Origin: Bacteroidota bacterium
GTDB taxonomy: Bacteria > Bacteroidota > Bacteroidia > 2-12-FULL-35-15
Length of the DNA stretch: 64,000 nucleotides
Direction: 5' to 3'
Assembly (NCBI GenBank): GCA_947504725.1
Contig: CANNHN010000005.1
Location: forward strand, 101,704-165,703
Made by a program: the position numbers and the translations under genes
Shown: piece by piece, positions 34,830 to 43,047 of the stretch
Layout of the letters: every line of letters starts with the position of its first letter
Numbering within the stretch: the stretch's first letter is position 1
Notes under the pieces: generated by a model
Told to the model about the DNA's origin: nothing
Databases searched by the model: none
Seen by the model: only the letters and a program-made list of their open reading frames with translations

Positions 34830-35816
34830 ATGCGTAAAATAGTTTTCATATTTATTCTTTCGATTGTATTGTTGCTTGTTCCCACTAAGCAGCCTGCTTA
34901 TTCTTGGGGATTCTTCGCTCATAAAAAAATCAACCGTATGGCTGTGTTTACTTTGCCTGATGGTATGATTGGTTTCTATAAACAACACATCGAGTACATT
35001 TCCGAACACGCTGTCGATCCAGACAAAAGAAGATATGCAAACGAAGACGAAGCTCCTCGTCACTACATCGATATCGATCATTATGGAAAACACCCTTTTG
35101 ATTCTGTTCCGCAATGGTGGAAAAAAGCAGTTGCAAAATATTCAGAAGATACACTCAAAGCATACGGAATTGTTCCATGGCATATAGAGAAAATGGTTTA
35201 CCGTTTATCGGAAGCATTTAAAGAAGAGAATATGGATTTGATTTTGCACTACTCTGCAGATTTAGGTCATTACATTGCTGATGCACATGTTCCATTACAT
35301 ACAACTGAAAATTATAACGGACAATTAACAAATCAAAAAGGTATTCATGGCTTTTGGGAATCACGTATTCCTGAACTAAAATCTGAAGGATATGATTATT
35401 GGGTTGGTCGCGCAAAATACATTGAGAAACCAATTAATAAAGCGTGGGATGTTGTAAAAGCCAGTCACGCTGCAGTTGATTCTGTTTTAATTTTTGAAAG
35501 AGAACTCAACGCGATTTATCCTTCCGACAAAAAATATAGTTTTGAAAATAGAGGTGCTTCTGTGATGAAAGTTTATTCAAAAGAATATACTGAGGATTAC
35601 GACCGCTTATTAAATGGAATGGTTGAACGTAGGATGCGAGAAGCGATTATTACTATTGGTAGCTTGTGGTATACTGCTTGGGTGAATGCAGGCAAACCAA
35701 ATTTAAATCGCTTTAACGATAAAGATGTTTCTGATTCTTTAAAACAGGCAAATAAAATTTCTGAAGATCTTTGGAAAACTGGAAAGACAAGAGATGTGAA
35801 GGGGCATGATGATTAA
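34830..35816 (+). CDS. Secreted zinc-dependent phospholipase C / S1-P1 nuclease-like protein
   Basis: A 328-residue protein with a signal peptide ending near PAYS, followed directly by WGFFAHKKINRMAVFTLP. In this superfamily the mature N-terminal Trp and nearby His bind zinc. Further likely ligands are HYIDIDHYG, ILHYSADLGHYIADAHVPLH and KGIHGFWESRIPEL. The pattern fits zinc-dependent phospholipase C and S1/P1 nucleases. Which substrate it has cannot be decided here. It is exported to the periplasm or beyond. It lies 37 bp after the comB-like gene. Confidence 0.8.
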   Translation: MRKIVFIFILSIVLLLVPTKQPAYSWGFFAHKKINRMAVFTLPDGMIGFYKQHIEYISEHAVDPDKRRYANEDEAPRHYIDIDHYGKHPFDSVPQWWKKAVAKYSEDTLKAYGIVPWHIEKMVYRLSEAFKEENMDLILHYSADLGHYIADAHVPLHTTENYNGQLTNQKGIHGFWESRIPELKSEGYDYWVGRAKYIEKPINKAWDVVKASHAAVDSVLIFERELNAIYPSDKKYSFENRGASVMKVYSKEYTEDYDRLLNGMVERRMREAIITIGSLWYTAWVNAGKPNLNRFNDKDVSDSLKQANKISEDLWKTGKTRDVKGHDD

Positions 35817-35852
35817 CTCTACGAATTACGTATTTTAACGAATTACGAATCT

Positions 35853-36449
35853 GTGTATAAGAAAATTCTCAAATTTCTTTCGATTGCTATTCTTCTTCTA
35901 ATAGCTATTTATTTTATTTTCCTTCAAAAACGCTACCCGTTGAATGCAATTACACATTCATTTGCAATTGGTGATTCCGTTGATTCCTTTAATGGCGTTG
36001 TAGTCTATAATAATGGCATGAATTATCCTAAAAGTTATGGCAAACATTATTCAAAAGATAGTGTCTATTACTATGGCAAAAAATGGCAATGTGTTGAATT
36101 TATCAAACGCTATTACTTTGATTATTATCAACATCAAATGCCCAATGGTTATGGTAATGCAAAAGATTTTTTTGATGATAAAATAAAGGATGGTGAATTA
36201 AATAAGGAACGAGGATTAATTCAATATACGAATGGAAGCTCATTTACTCCAATGGTTGGTGACATTTTAATTTTTGGCGGGAAATACGGACATGTGGCAA
36301 TTGTCGTTAATGTTACAGCTGATGAAGTAGAAGTAATTCAACAAAATATATATATGAGTCCAAGAGAAACTTTTAAACTGATTGTAAATAATGGTACATA
36401 TACCATTGGTGAAAATAGAAAGCCCGAAGGTTGGTTAAGGATGAAGTGA
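35853..36449 (+). CDS. CHAP-domain protein (putative peptidoglycan amidase/endopeptidase)
   Basis: A 198-residue protein starting at GTG (VYKKILKFLS) with one N-terminal membrane helix or uncleaved signal. A CHAP domain follows, with the nucleophile Cys in KKWQCVEFIKRYYFDYY and the His in GDILIFGGKYGHVAIVVNV. CHAP enzymes cut peptide bonds in peptidoglycan or glutathionylspermidine. It follows the phospholipase-like gene by 36 bp that contain two ACGAATTACG direct repeats. It is convergent with the MauG-like gene (1 bp between stops). Confidence 0.85.
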   Translation: MYKKILKFLSIAILLLIAIYFIFLQKRYPLNAITHSFAIGDSVDSFNGVVVYNNGMNYPKSYGKHYSKDSVYYYGKKWQCVEFIKRYYFDYYQHQMPNGYGNAKDFFDDKIKDGELNKERGLIQYTNGSSFTPMVGDILIFGGKYGHVAIVVNVTADEVEVIQQNIYMSPRETFKLIVNNGTYTIGENRKPEGWLRMK

Positions 36450-36450
36450 T

Positions 36451-37482
36451 TTATTTCCTATTCGGATCCCCAAACCTCTTATCATTCAAAAACTCCCTGT
36501 CCGTCAAAGTCAACAAGAAAGCAATAATATCTTTTCTTTCTATATCACTTAACTCTCCTATCTTTTTAATTTCAGAATCCACGGTTGAATTGTGATTTTT
36601 TGATGAGTAATGATTCAATACATCTTTCAGTTTTTTGTAGCGACCATCATGCATATATGGAAATGTCATTTCGATGTTTCTTAAACTCGGAACTTTAAAT
36701 TTATAATTGTCTGTTTCCTGATTTGTGATTTTTCCTCTTCCTATATCATTCAAAGAAGTATCTGGTAAAATTCCATTATTACGATATGAATTGTCTGTAA
36801 ACAGTGGTTCTTTGTGGCAACTGGCACATTTAACTCTAAATGTTTCCAATCCATTTTTTTCCTGAATACTGAATGTGTCTTTTCCTGCATTGTATTTATC
36901 ATAACGTGAATTTGCAGAAATCATCAACCCTGTGAATTGTGCAAGTGATTTTAAAATCCGCTCCGAATTAATCACAGTGTCTTTGTAAATTTTCTTAAAC
37001 AATGCTGAATAACCCTTGCTTGCTTTTAGTTTTAAAATAATATTCGGCAAAGTTTCATTCATCTCAATCGGACTAGTAATTGGATTCAATGGTTGTACCT
37101 CTAAATTATTTACTCCTCCATCCCACATATACGTATCTCTCCAAATCATGTTTTGTAATGCCGGTACATTACGAGTTCCTATTTTGCCATCTATGCCATG
37201 GCTCAATGCATGGTCGATGTGAGCAAAGGCAGCAACTCTTTGATGACAACTCTCACAGCTGGTTGAGCTGTCTTTGGATAGAATCGGATCGTAAAATAGT
37301 TTTCTGCCCAATTCAAATTTATCTGGACTTAATGGATTCTCTGCGAAATCATAATTCGGTTTTGGAAATCCTTTCGGTATTTTTAATTCGACATCTTTTT
37401 TGGAAATGGAATATTCATTTATAAAACCCAACAGAAGAATTGAGAGAGAAATAAAAAGAAAGATGATTGTTTTGTTTTTCAT
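36451..37482 (-). CDS. Dihaem cytochrome c peroxidase / MauG-MbnH family protein
   Basis: A 343-residue periplasmic protein with an N-terminal signal/anchor and two haem c sites: CESCH near residue 76 and CASCH near residue 220. MauG/CCP segments are GIDGKIGTRNVPALQN, LNPITSPIEMNETLPN and FPYMHDGRYKKLKDVL. Members either reduce H2O2 or, like MauG and MbnH, oxidise residues of a partner protein through high-valent iron. The gene order MbnP-like then MauG-like suggests the MbnH role: oxidising a Trp of MbnP to kynurenine. It is last of the YHYH-MbnP-MauG operon, 125 bp after MbnP with an interspersed palindrome between. Confidence 0.88.
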   Translation of the reverse strand: MKNKTIIFLFISLSILLLGFINEYSISKKDVELKIPKGFPKPNYDFAENPLSPDKFELGRKLFYDPILSKDSSTSCESCHQRVAAFAHIDHALSHGIDGKIGTRNVPALQNMIWRDTYMWDGGVNNLEVQPLNPITSPIEMNETLPNIILKLKASKGYSALFKKIYKDTVINSERILKSLAQFTGLMISANSRYDKYNAGKDTFSIQEKNGLETFRVKCASCHKEPLFTDNSYRNNGILPDTSLNDIGRGKITNQETDNYKFKVPSLRNIEMTFPYMHDGRYKKLKDVLNHYSSKNHNSTVDSEIKKIGELSDIERKDIIAFLLTLTDREFLNDKRFGDPNRK

Positions 37483-37497
37483 TTTATTGTTTTAGCC

Positions 37498-37597
37498 GTC
37501 ATTGCGAGTCCCGCATTTTCGCGGGATGTGGCAATCTCTTATCATCGAGAGATTAGCCATCATCGTGAGAGATTGCTTCACTTCGCTCGCAATGACG
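37498..37597. repeat. Interspersed palindrome (GTCATTGCGAG family), copy 2
   Basis: GTCATTGCGAG at 37498 and CTCGCAATGAC at the right end, with nested hairpins (TCCCGCATTTTCGCGGGA and CAATCTC/GAGATTG pairs). It separates the MbnP-like and MauG-like genes. Confidence 0.85.
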
Positions 37598-37607
37598 CTT
37601 CGATAAA

Positions 37608-38339
37608 TCATTTCTGAATACTAAACATGTCCATATAATTATCTGCAATCATTGTTGCATTCTTTGAATCAACAATCGTTGGCAATTTCGAAAAGTCAAT
37701 AGTGGTAGGTGATTTTAAAACTTCCGCTGCATTTACATTGATTTTTAGTTCGGATATTTTACCCTTTTCAATTATCAATGGATGTTCTAATTTTAAAGTA
37801 ATAGTTCTTATTGCATTGGACGGAGCTTTATATCCACCAATGTGATATTCAAAATTTTTTCCAGTTGCTGTTGAAGAAGATGATTTCCCTTCCAGCTTCA
37901 TGAAAATGTATCCTGTGTTCCAGGTCCAGAACATTGAATTCACTGGGTCGAGAGCTCCAGATTGTGCGCCATTGCAATTGTGCAAACTATCCACACCTAC
38001 CATAAAACGCATGGAAGTATAGTTGCCTTCTGGAATAGAATTTAAAATTATTTTTTTGGAAGTTTCTATATCTTCATTGATTAGAAAATATTCTTTCGAA
38101 CGAATTTTTTTTCCATTTTCAGAAATCAATTCAATGTTGCTAATGTAGTATTTGAAGTTGTTGATATTGTAAGTCTGCCCTAATTCATTTTTGTAAACAA
38201 TGCTATCCAATTTTAGTACTAATGAATCTACATAATGATTAAAACCAATGCTCAACATCCCTTTCGAGTGTTGAGCATTGGTAGCACATGGGGATAAAAT
38301 AAAGAGTATCCCGAAGAGTATGAAAAATCGTCTTTTCAA
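37608..38339 (-). CDS. MbnP-like periplasmic copper-binding protein
   Basis: A 243-residue protein with signal peptide (MKRRFFILFGILFILSPCA). Motifs typical of MbnP are FKYYISNIELIS, GVDSLHNCNGAQSG, the Trp-rich SMFWTWNTGYIFMKLEG, FEYHIGGYKAP and a C-terminal beta sandwich. In studied MbnP proteins a Trp is oxidised to kynurenine by the MbnH haem enzyme and helps bind copper. Both Trp residues of FWTW are candidates. Its ATG directly abuts the stop of the YHYH gene, indicating translational coupling. No methanobactin genes are present. Confidence 0.85.
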   Translation of the reverse strand: MKRRFFILFGILFILSPCATNAQHSKGMLSIGFNHYVDSLVLKLDSIVYKNELGQTYNINNFKYYISNIELISENGKKIRSKEYFLINEDIETSKKIILNSIPEGNYTSMRFMVGVDSLHNCNGAQSGALDPVNSMFWTWNTGYIFMKLEGKSSSSTATGKNFEYHIGGYKAPSNAIRTITLKLEHPLIIEKGKISELKINVNAAEVLKSPTTIDFSKLPTIVDSKNATMIADNYMDMFSIQK

Positions 38340-39707
38340 TTATTTGCTTACGACTACTTTAGTCGTTTCAATTGTATCTCCGTCAGTTACTTTTACAAAA
38401 TAAATTCCTGCGTAAACAGTTTGCAAATCAAAATAGCACATGGTACTTCCTTGAAATAAGGTTGTTGTTTGAACAACTTTTCCTAATGCATCAATCAATT
38501 CTACTTTGCGGTTTGTTTGTCCACCTAAGTGTGATTGTATTGCTATCACATCGTTAGCGGGATTTGGATAAATCGTTAATTTTAAATTTTCGTTGCTTGC
38601 ATCTGCAACATCTGTAGTGGAATTATAAGTAGTTAATCCTCCAGGTAAAGCAGCACCTTCTGTTACTACTTTTGTTCCATAAAATGTTGGTCCAACAGCA
38701 TACGGATAATACGAATTCCAATTCGCATCAACCGTACAAAAGTAAGCGTATGTTCCTAGTGGATATTCTGGAGTAACACAAATTCTTCCGTTGTGCTCAT
38801 CTAAATAATCTGGTTGAGCTCCTGTAGGTGCAGTATACATATAATCTTCTCGGTAACGCCCCAATGGATAGGTTGCGTTGATTGGCGGACCAGCTGCTAC
38901 TGAACTTCCATCTGCATAAGTATTTCTTACAGTGATGCTTCTTAAACTATAACTCGATTTTATTCTTGTTAATCCTCCAGTTCCGTCAGCGTTTTTATAT
39001 CCATAAGCTCCGTATATTGGAAACCCATCATACGCATAACCAATCAATGGGGAATGAACGGTTGAATCAATCACATACAAACCATCCGCTAAATATAAAT
39101 TACAAACTGTTGAAATAACTACTTGATCTAAATTGAAAGCACTTGGATTTTGGTGGTGATGATAATTTGTTCCAGCTGGATGACCTTTTGCACAATCAAA
39201 ACCAAGCTTTTCTGCAGGAATTGCATCTCTGTTCCAAACACCGTCTCCAGGTCCACCCGGGATTGGTCCGCCTGCTTCTGCATTTGTTGAAATTTTCCAT
39301 GAAACTCCATCTCTGTAATCAAATAAAGAAACACCATTGATGAAAACACCAATTGTTCCTGCAGTTGTTGCAGTTGGTGTTCCAGTATTTTGAACTGGGT
39401 TCAAAGGGATTTTGTAAACATTAGTATTGTTCCCTCCTTGACTTGGATTGCCATCTAAATATGGTCCGATCACATAAGAAGGAATGCCACTACAACTTAC
39501 ATAAACATGAGTAGTGTTGTAAGCCACACTTTGACAATTGGCTGGCAAACTTGCATCCACAATAGGAGTGGAGCTTCCACTAATATAATGTCTACCTGTT
39601 ATTCCTGTTGTGTTTTGAATCCAACTAGAAATAGCCGGACTAACTTGAGCGATTGCGCTTGCAGAAACAAACATTGCAGCTGCTAAATGTGATAGTTTTC
39701 TTTTCAT
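38340..39707 (-). CDS. YHYH-domain secreted protein with T9SS type A sorting domain
   Basis: A 455-residue protein with signal MKRKLSHLAAAMFVSASAIA. The YHYH domain (about residues 130-330) includes GTNYHHHQNPSAF, LIGYAYDGFPIYGAYGY and EHNGRICVTPEYP, a family of unknown function rich in His and often found with copper or MbnP genes. The C-terminal 80 residues are a type A sorting domain (LTIYPNPANDVIAIQS ... KVVVSK), so T9SS carries it to the surface. A near-consensus ECF promoter lies 24 nt upstream. It is first in the operon with the MbnP-like and MauG-like genes. Confidence 0.88.
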   Translation of the reverse strand: MKRKLSHLAAAMFVSASAIAQVSPAISSWIQNTTGITGRHYISGSSTPIVDASLPANCQSVAYNTTHVYVSCSGIPSYVIGPYLDGNPSQGGNNTNVYKIPLNPVQNTGTPTATTAGTIGVFINGVSLFDYRDGVSWKISTNAEAGGPIPGGPGDGVWNRDAIPAEKLGFDCAKGHPAGTNYHHHQNPSAFNLDQVVISTVCNLYLADGLYVIDSTVHSPLIGYAYDGFPIYGAYGYKNADGTGGLTRIKSSYSLRSITVRNTYADGSSVAAGPPINATYPLGRYREDYMYTAPTGAQPDYLDEHNGRICVTPEYPLGTYAYFCTVDANWNSYYPYAVGPTFYGTKVVTEGAALPGGLTTYNSTTDVADASNENLKLTIYPNPANDVIAIQSHLGGQTNRKVELIDALGKVVQTTTLFQGSTMCYFDLQTVYAGIYFVKVTDGDTIETTKVVVSK

Positions 39708-39731
39708 GCCTTTTGTTTTTTATTTATTCTT

Positions 39732-39759
39732 TAGACGATGGTTGTTTTTAAAACTTGCA
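39732..39759 (-). promoter_or_regulatory. ECF-sigma-type promoter before the YHYH-MbnP-MauG operon
   Basis: On the minus strand: TGCAAG (39759-39754), 16 nt starting TTTTAAAAACA, then CGTCTA (39737-39732). This is the classical ECF layout (an AAC/AAG-type -35, 16-nt spacer, CGTC -10). The -10 ends 24 nt before the ATG at 39707. Two further copies are at 42124 and 43020. Confidence 0.7.
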
Positions 39760-39767
39760 CTCTATTT

Positions 39768-39838
39768 TTACCACAGATATCACAAATTTTCTCAGATTAA
39801 TTATTTTTCTGTGTTTATCTGTTTAATCTGTTGTGAAA
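39768..39838. repeat. ATCTGTG-family palindrome, copy 1
   Basis: ACCACAGATATCACAAATTT faces CTGTTTAATCTGTTGTG around a central T-rich part. It lies directly after the CotH gene stop (39841). It is related to copies at 42157-42229 and 45548-45623. Confidence 0.85.
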
Positions 39839-39840
39839 AC

Positions 39841-42102
39841 CTAATGTTCAACACTTACTTTCTTAACTTCACGATTATCCACTTTTATAAAATAAATACC
39901 ATTTGATAAACCAGAAACACTAATCGACAACGATTTTGTTTCGTTCACTTTTGCTGAATAAACCAATTGTGATAAAGGGTTGTAAATTTCTATGGTTTCA
40001 AATTCTTTATCCGAATTTATGGTAATGTCGTTGCTAGCAGGATTTGGAAACAATTGAATATTTGCATAAGAATCAGTTTCTTCAATTCCAGTAATACAAT
40101 TGAACGACATATAAGTTGGGTAATGTGTAATAAAAGAACCCGTTCCATTTGCACAGCGCGCATAAGAAGTGTTTGCCGTTTGCGCTCCGTAAGTTACACT
40201 ATCGATAACTGTTCCACTCGCGTATGATAACATTACCTGTTCTCCCGTTCCTGATAATTTAAAGTTAGCGTGTAAACCACTTTGGTTGGTATCATTATCA
40301 GCCCATACAATTAAATAACCTCCCGGTGCAATGGTTGTATTGTTTGGAAATGCCCATTTTAATGGAGTTAAATAATCATCCGATAAATAAGCATTGTCCA
40401 TGCTCACAATAGCAGATGTATTGTTATAAAATTCAATGTAGTCAGAAAAGTCGCCATTCGGATCAGTAACTGTTGCAGTATTCATCGCTAACAATTCGTT
40501 GATTGTCACATCTCCTGCACTCATCATACTGATTGTTGCAAATAAAGTGTAGTATTCATACTCTGCTCGTTGTGGCGAAAACATTCCTGCATTATTATTT
40601 TCTGCGTAAATATAATATTGAACATACGATGCGTTGATTGGAATCTCTACTCCGAATATATTATCAGCTGCTGCACCATCGCCATGCAATCCATCATCAT
40701 ACATTAAAATTCTTTTAAATGCATCTTTCACATCGTAACGATATCCTAAATAAACACCATTGATGTTTGCGTTGGTAACGGTTGCAAGAATTGTGTCATT
40801 GTTATTCATCAGCGGACTAGCTGTTGTAGCTGCAATTCCTGAAATAGTTGGAGTAGTGTAAGTGAAGTCGGTTTGTGCCATCAACCAGGTATTTCTTGCA
40901 CCCATTAAATTTGTTAATCCTGGCGCGCTTGTCATTCCTGAACTCACATCCGTTGTTAAGTTACTTGTAAATTGACTTAATGTATAGAATTTATTTGCGT
41001 CAGCTGTTACTGAAGGAGTAATTAACGTTTGTAAATTTTGTGCAGTTGTATAATAAGTACCGCTTGCAAAATTTTCTGATAAAATTGTTCGCATGTGCGC
41101 AATGTACATACGTTTATACATGGGAACAGCAAGTAGCTTTTGAACCAATGGCCAATTAGCATCACCAGAATGTAAAGTGTGTGTCATTTGTTGTTTGGCT
41201 GTTGTGGAACTTAACATGATTGTTCCAGTTTGACTGAATGTTCCGAACGATTCATTCAAATCCCAAATCGTAGTGTTGAAGCGTTGTGTTTCATCACGAT
41301 ATAGATAATAATTTTGTTTGAATCCACCGATGTAGCTATCCAAGTTTACAATCACATTGTCGAAAGCAATCATCCACAAAGCTCTATCCACATCCAATAT
41401 TTTTTCTACATTCGATGTGTAATTTTTTAAAGTGTCTGTTAGTTTAATTAAATCAGCCCATCCATAATTCGATTTTAATTCATAACCATCGTAATATAAA
41501 GTGCTGTCTGTTCCTTGGTAAACTAAATCAGGGTAATCGGTTGTGCCTGGACCAGCACCTGCAGGTGGATTGCATTTAAAGGCTGTTCCGCTGTTGGAGT
41601 AATAATGGTTTTCATTAAAATTATCTGCAATAGATTCGGAGCTGGCATAAATTCCAATCAATGTTCCGTTTATATAAACATTTGAATAATTGGACAATGG
41701 AGCTGCCATGTATTGACGCAAAATAGAATAACCTAAAACTTCTCTTACCATGGAAGGATCTTTTCCAATGTTGCTCAATTTTACATCTGTATAACCTTGG
41801 TAATCTTGATTGATAAAATCATTCAATTCGATGTGAAGTGGATTTTTTACTTGTCCAGCATTGTAAGTGCTGTTTCCTTTGTAACGTACACCTACACTGT
41901 CGAATTGAACACCATTTATTTTCACCCATTGTGCCATCAAGTTAGTTTCGTAACCTGCTTTGGCAGTATCCATTAAATAATCCCAGTTGGTTTCTGAAAA
42001 ATTGATTTCGATGGTTTGAATGGTATTGATATCGTAAAACGATTGTGCTTTTCCAAAAAAAGAAGAAAATACGAAGGCGATAAAAAGGAATATTTTTCTC
42101 AT
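39841..42102 (-). CDS. CotH-kinase-like secreted protein with lamin-tail domain and T9SS type A sorting domain
   Basis: A 753-residue protein with a signal peptide (about 1-19) and a CotH domain (about 25-400). CotH segments are VRYKGNSTYN, KNPLHIELNDF, YSNVYINGTLIGIY and the metal-binding-type WDLNESFG. A linker beta domain and a lamin-tail-like domain (about 525-640, INELLAMNTATVTDPNGDFSDYIEFYN) follow. The type A sorting domain (LFPNPASNDITINS ... VKKVSVEH) ends the protein. CotH proteins are atypical kinases of secreted proteins. An ECF-type promoter is 21 nt upstream, which ties it to the sigma factor at 43048. Confidence 0.9.
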   Translation of the reverse strand: MRKIFLFIAFVFSSFFGKAQSFYDINTIQTIEINFSETNWDYLMDTAKAGYETNLMAQWVKINGVQFDSVGVRYKGNSTYNAGQVKNPLHIELNDFINQDYQGYTDVKLSNIGKDPSMVREVLGYSILRQYMAAPLSNYSNVYINGTLIGIYASSESIADNFNENHYYSNSGTAFKCNPPAGAGPGTTDYPDLVYQGTDSTLYYDGYELKSNYGWADLIKLTDTLKNYTSNVEKILDVDRALWMIAFDNVIVNLDSYIGGFKQNYYLYRDETQRFNTTIWDLNESFGTFSQTGTIMLSSTTAKQQMTHTLHSGDANWPLVQKLLAVPMYKRMYIAHMRTILSENFASGTYYTTAQNLQTLITPSVTADANKFYTLSQFTSNLTTDVSSGMTSAPGLTNLMGARNTWLMAQTDFTYTTPTISGIAATTASPLMNNNDTILATVTNANINGVYLGYRYDVKDAFKRILMYDDGLHGDGAAADNIFGVEIPINASYVQYYIYAENNNAGMFSPQRAEYEYYTLFATISMMSAGDVTINELLAMNTATVTDPNGDFSDYIEFYNNTSAIVSMDNAYLSDDYLTPLKWAFPNNTTIAPGGYLIVWADNDTNQSGLHANFKLSGTGEQVMLSYASGTVIDSVTYGAQTANTSYARCANGTGSFITHYPTYMSFNCITGIEETDSYANIQLFPNPASNDITINSDKEFETIEIYNPLSQLVYSAKVNETKSLSISVSGLSNGIYFIKVDNREVKKVSVEH

Positions 42103-42123
42103 AGAATATATTGATTTTACTTT

Positions 42124-42151
42124 TAGACGATGATTGTTTTTAAAACTTGCG
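42124..42151 (-). promoter_or_regulatory. ECF-sigma-type promoter before the CotH gene
   Basis: On the minus strand: CGCAAG (42151-42146), a 16-nt spacer starting TTTTAAAAACA, then CGTCTA (42129-42124). The -10 ends 21 nt before the ATG at 42102. It is almost identical to the element at 39732-39759. Confidence 0.7.
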
Positions 42152-42156
42152 GATGT

Positions 42157-42229
42157 TTTACCACAGAAATCACAGATTTTCTCAGATTTATTATTTTTCT
42201 GTGTTTATCTGTGTAATCTGTGGTGAAAA
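42157..42229. repeat. ATCTGTG-family palindrome, copy 2
   Basis: ACCACAGAAATCACAGATTT faces TCTGTGTAATCTGTGGTG. It starts 2 bp after the stop (42232) of the CpxP/CnrX-like gene on the minus strand. Confidence 0.88.
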
Positions 42230-42231
42230 AA

Positions 42232-42720
42232 TTAATGTTTAGGAGGTCGAGCCCCTTTCGGAGCAAAAAGCCTCCCCAACTCATCCACCAACTCATTAAA
42301 ATAGCCAACCTGTTCTTCTTTACACAATTTTTTAATCGCATTAAAATGGTCGAAATTTAAATCTTCAATTGCTTTTTGATTGTTGGCGATTTCCAAAACC
42401 AATGAATCATTTTGTCTTTGATTAATCGTATCTCCTTTTAATAAGGAGAACAATTCATCATGTAATTCTTTTGATGCTTCATGCAATTCATCCGTTTTTG
42501 TTTTGTGATCCACGATTAATAATTCATATTCTTTTTGTTGCATCTCATCAAAATGCAAACGCTCAATGATGATTTGTTTTGGGCCTTCACCTTTTGGATC
42601 GCCATGCGGTGGATGCATGGGTGGAGGAGATGATTTTCCAAGGAACATCATGCCTAAAATTCCTAAATTTAATAGGAGTAGGCCAACGACTGCAATGGTT
42701 AATAATTTCGTTCTGTTCAT
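42232..42720 (-). CDS. Periplasmic metal-sensor-like protein (CpxP/Spy/CnrX type)
   Basis: A 162-residue protein with one N-terminal membrane anchor (residues 7-27), then a His/Met/Pro-rich linker (PPPMHPPHGDPKGEGPKQ). A helical hairpin domain follows with ERLHFDEMQQKEYELLIVDHK and KLCKEEQVGYFNELVDELGR. Layout and helices fit the Metal_resist/CpxP superfamily, which includes CnrX, the periplasmic Ni/Co sensor that controls the anti-sigma factor CnrY and sigma factor CnrH. Here too it follows a small membrane protein and an ECF sigma factor. The start is 4 bp after the putative anti-sigma gene. Confidence 0.75.
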   Translation of the reverse strand: MNRTKLLTIAVVGLLLLNLGILGMMFLGKSSPPPMHPPHGDPKGEGPKQIIIERLHFDEMQQKEYELLIVDHKTKTDELHEASKELHDELFSLLKGDTINQRQNDSLVLEIANNQKAIEDLNFDHFNAIKKLCKEEQVGYFNELVDELGRLFAPKGARPPKH

Positions 42721-42724
42721 TTAA

Positions 42725-43012
42725 TTAGTAGTTGATAGAATTTGTATTCACTAAATTGTATGCACTTGCAATTTCCTGCACTTCTGTTCTGTTGCTTGAA
42801 GTTGAACCTGTTTTCTTCATTGCCTGAAAATTCAATACAGCCAACAAAGCAAAAGATGCCGCTGCTAGCCATACCAGTTTCATAGGAGTATATTCTATTT
42901 CTCCTGAACCAAGTTTGTTTAAGATCTTGTTGTATAAAAAAGGATTAGCCTCGGCAGATTTTACATCATCCAGACTATTCATCACTTCATTTATCCATTT
43001 TTCTTTGTTCAT
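42725..43012 (-). CDS. Small single-pass membrane protein, putative anti-sigma factor
   Basis: An approximately 95-residue protein with a cytoplasmic N-terminal helix (KWINEVMNSLDDVKSAEANPFLYNKIL, residues about 5-35), one membrane helix (MKLVWLAAASFALLAVLNF, about 45-63) and a short periplasmic tail. It is placed between an ECF sigma gene and a CnrX/CpxP-like gene, as an anti-sigma factor would be. It has no clear ZAS zinc motif. Two starts are possible, ATG at 43018 and ATG at 43012. I prefer 43012 because the ECF-type -10 box ends at 43020 and the transcript would begin near there, giving a leaderless message. Confidence 0.65.
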   Translation of the reverse strand: MNKEKWINEVMNSLDDVKSAEANPFLYNKILNKLGSGEIEYTPMKLVWLAAASFALLAVLNFQAMKKTGSTSSNRTEVQEIASAYNLVNTNSINY

Positions 43013-43019
43013 ATCCATT

Positions 43020-43047
43020 TTGACGATATTAAATTGTAAAACTTGCG
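43020..43047 (-). promoter_or_regulatory. ECF-sigma-type promoter between the sigma gene and the anti-sigma gene
   Basis: On the minus strand: CGCAAG (43047-43042), 16 nt starting TTTTACAATTT, then CGTCAA (43025-43020). It fills the gap between the sigma gene stop (43048) and the anti-sigma start. Outside the -35/-10 boxes and the TTTT run it differs from the two other copies, so its match is not a recent duplication. Confidence 0.65.

Noticed and set aside
36451-39707. Methanobactin biosynthetic cluster
   Set aside because: There are MbnP- and MbnH-like genes, but no precursor peptide or MbnB/MbnC-type enzymes in the window.
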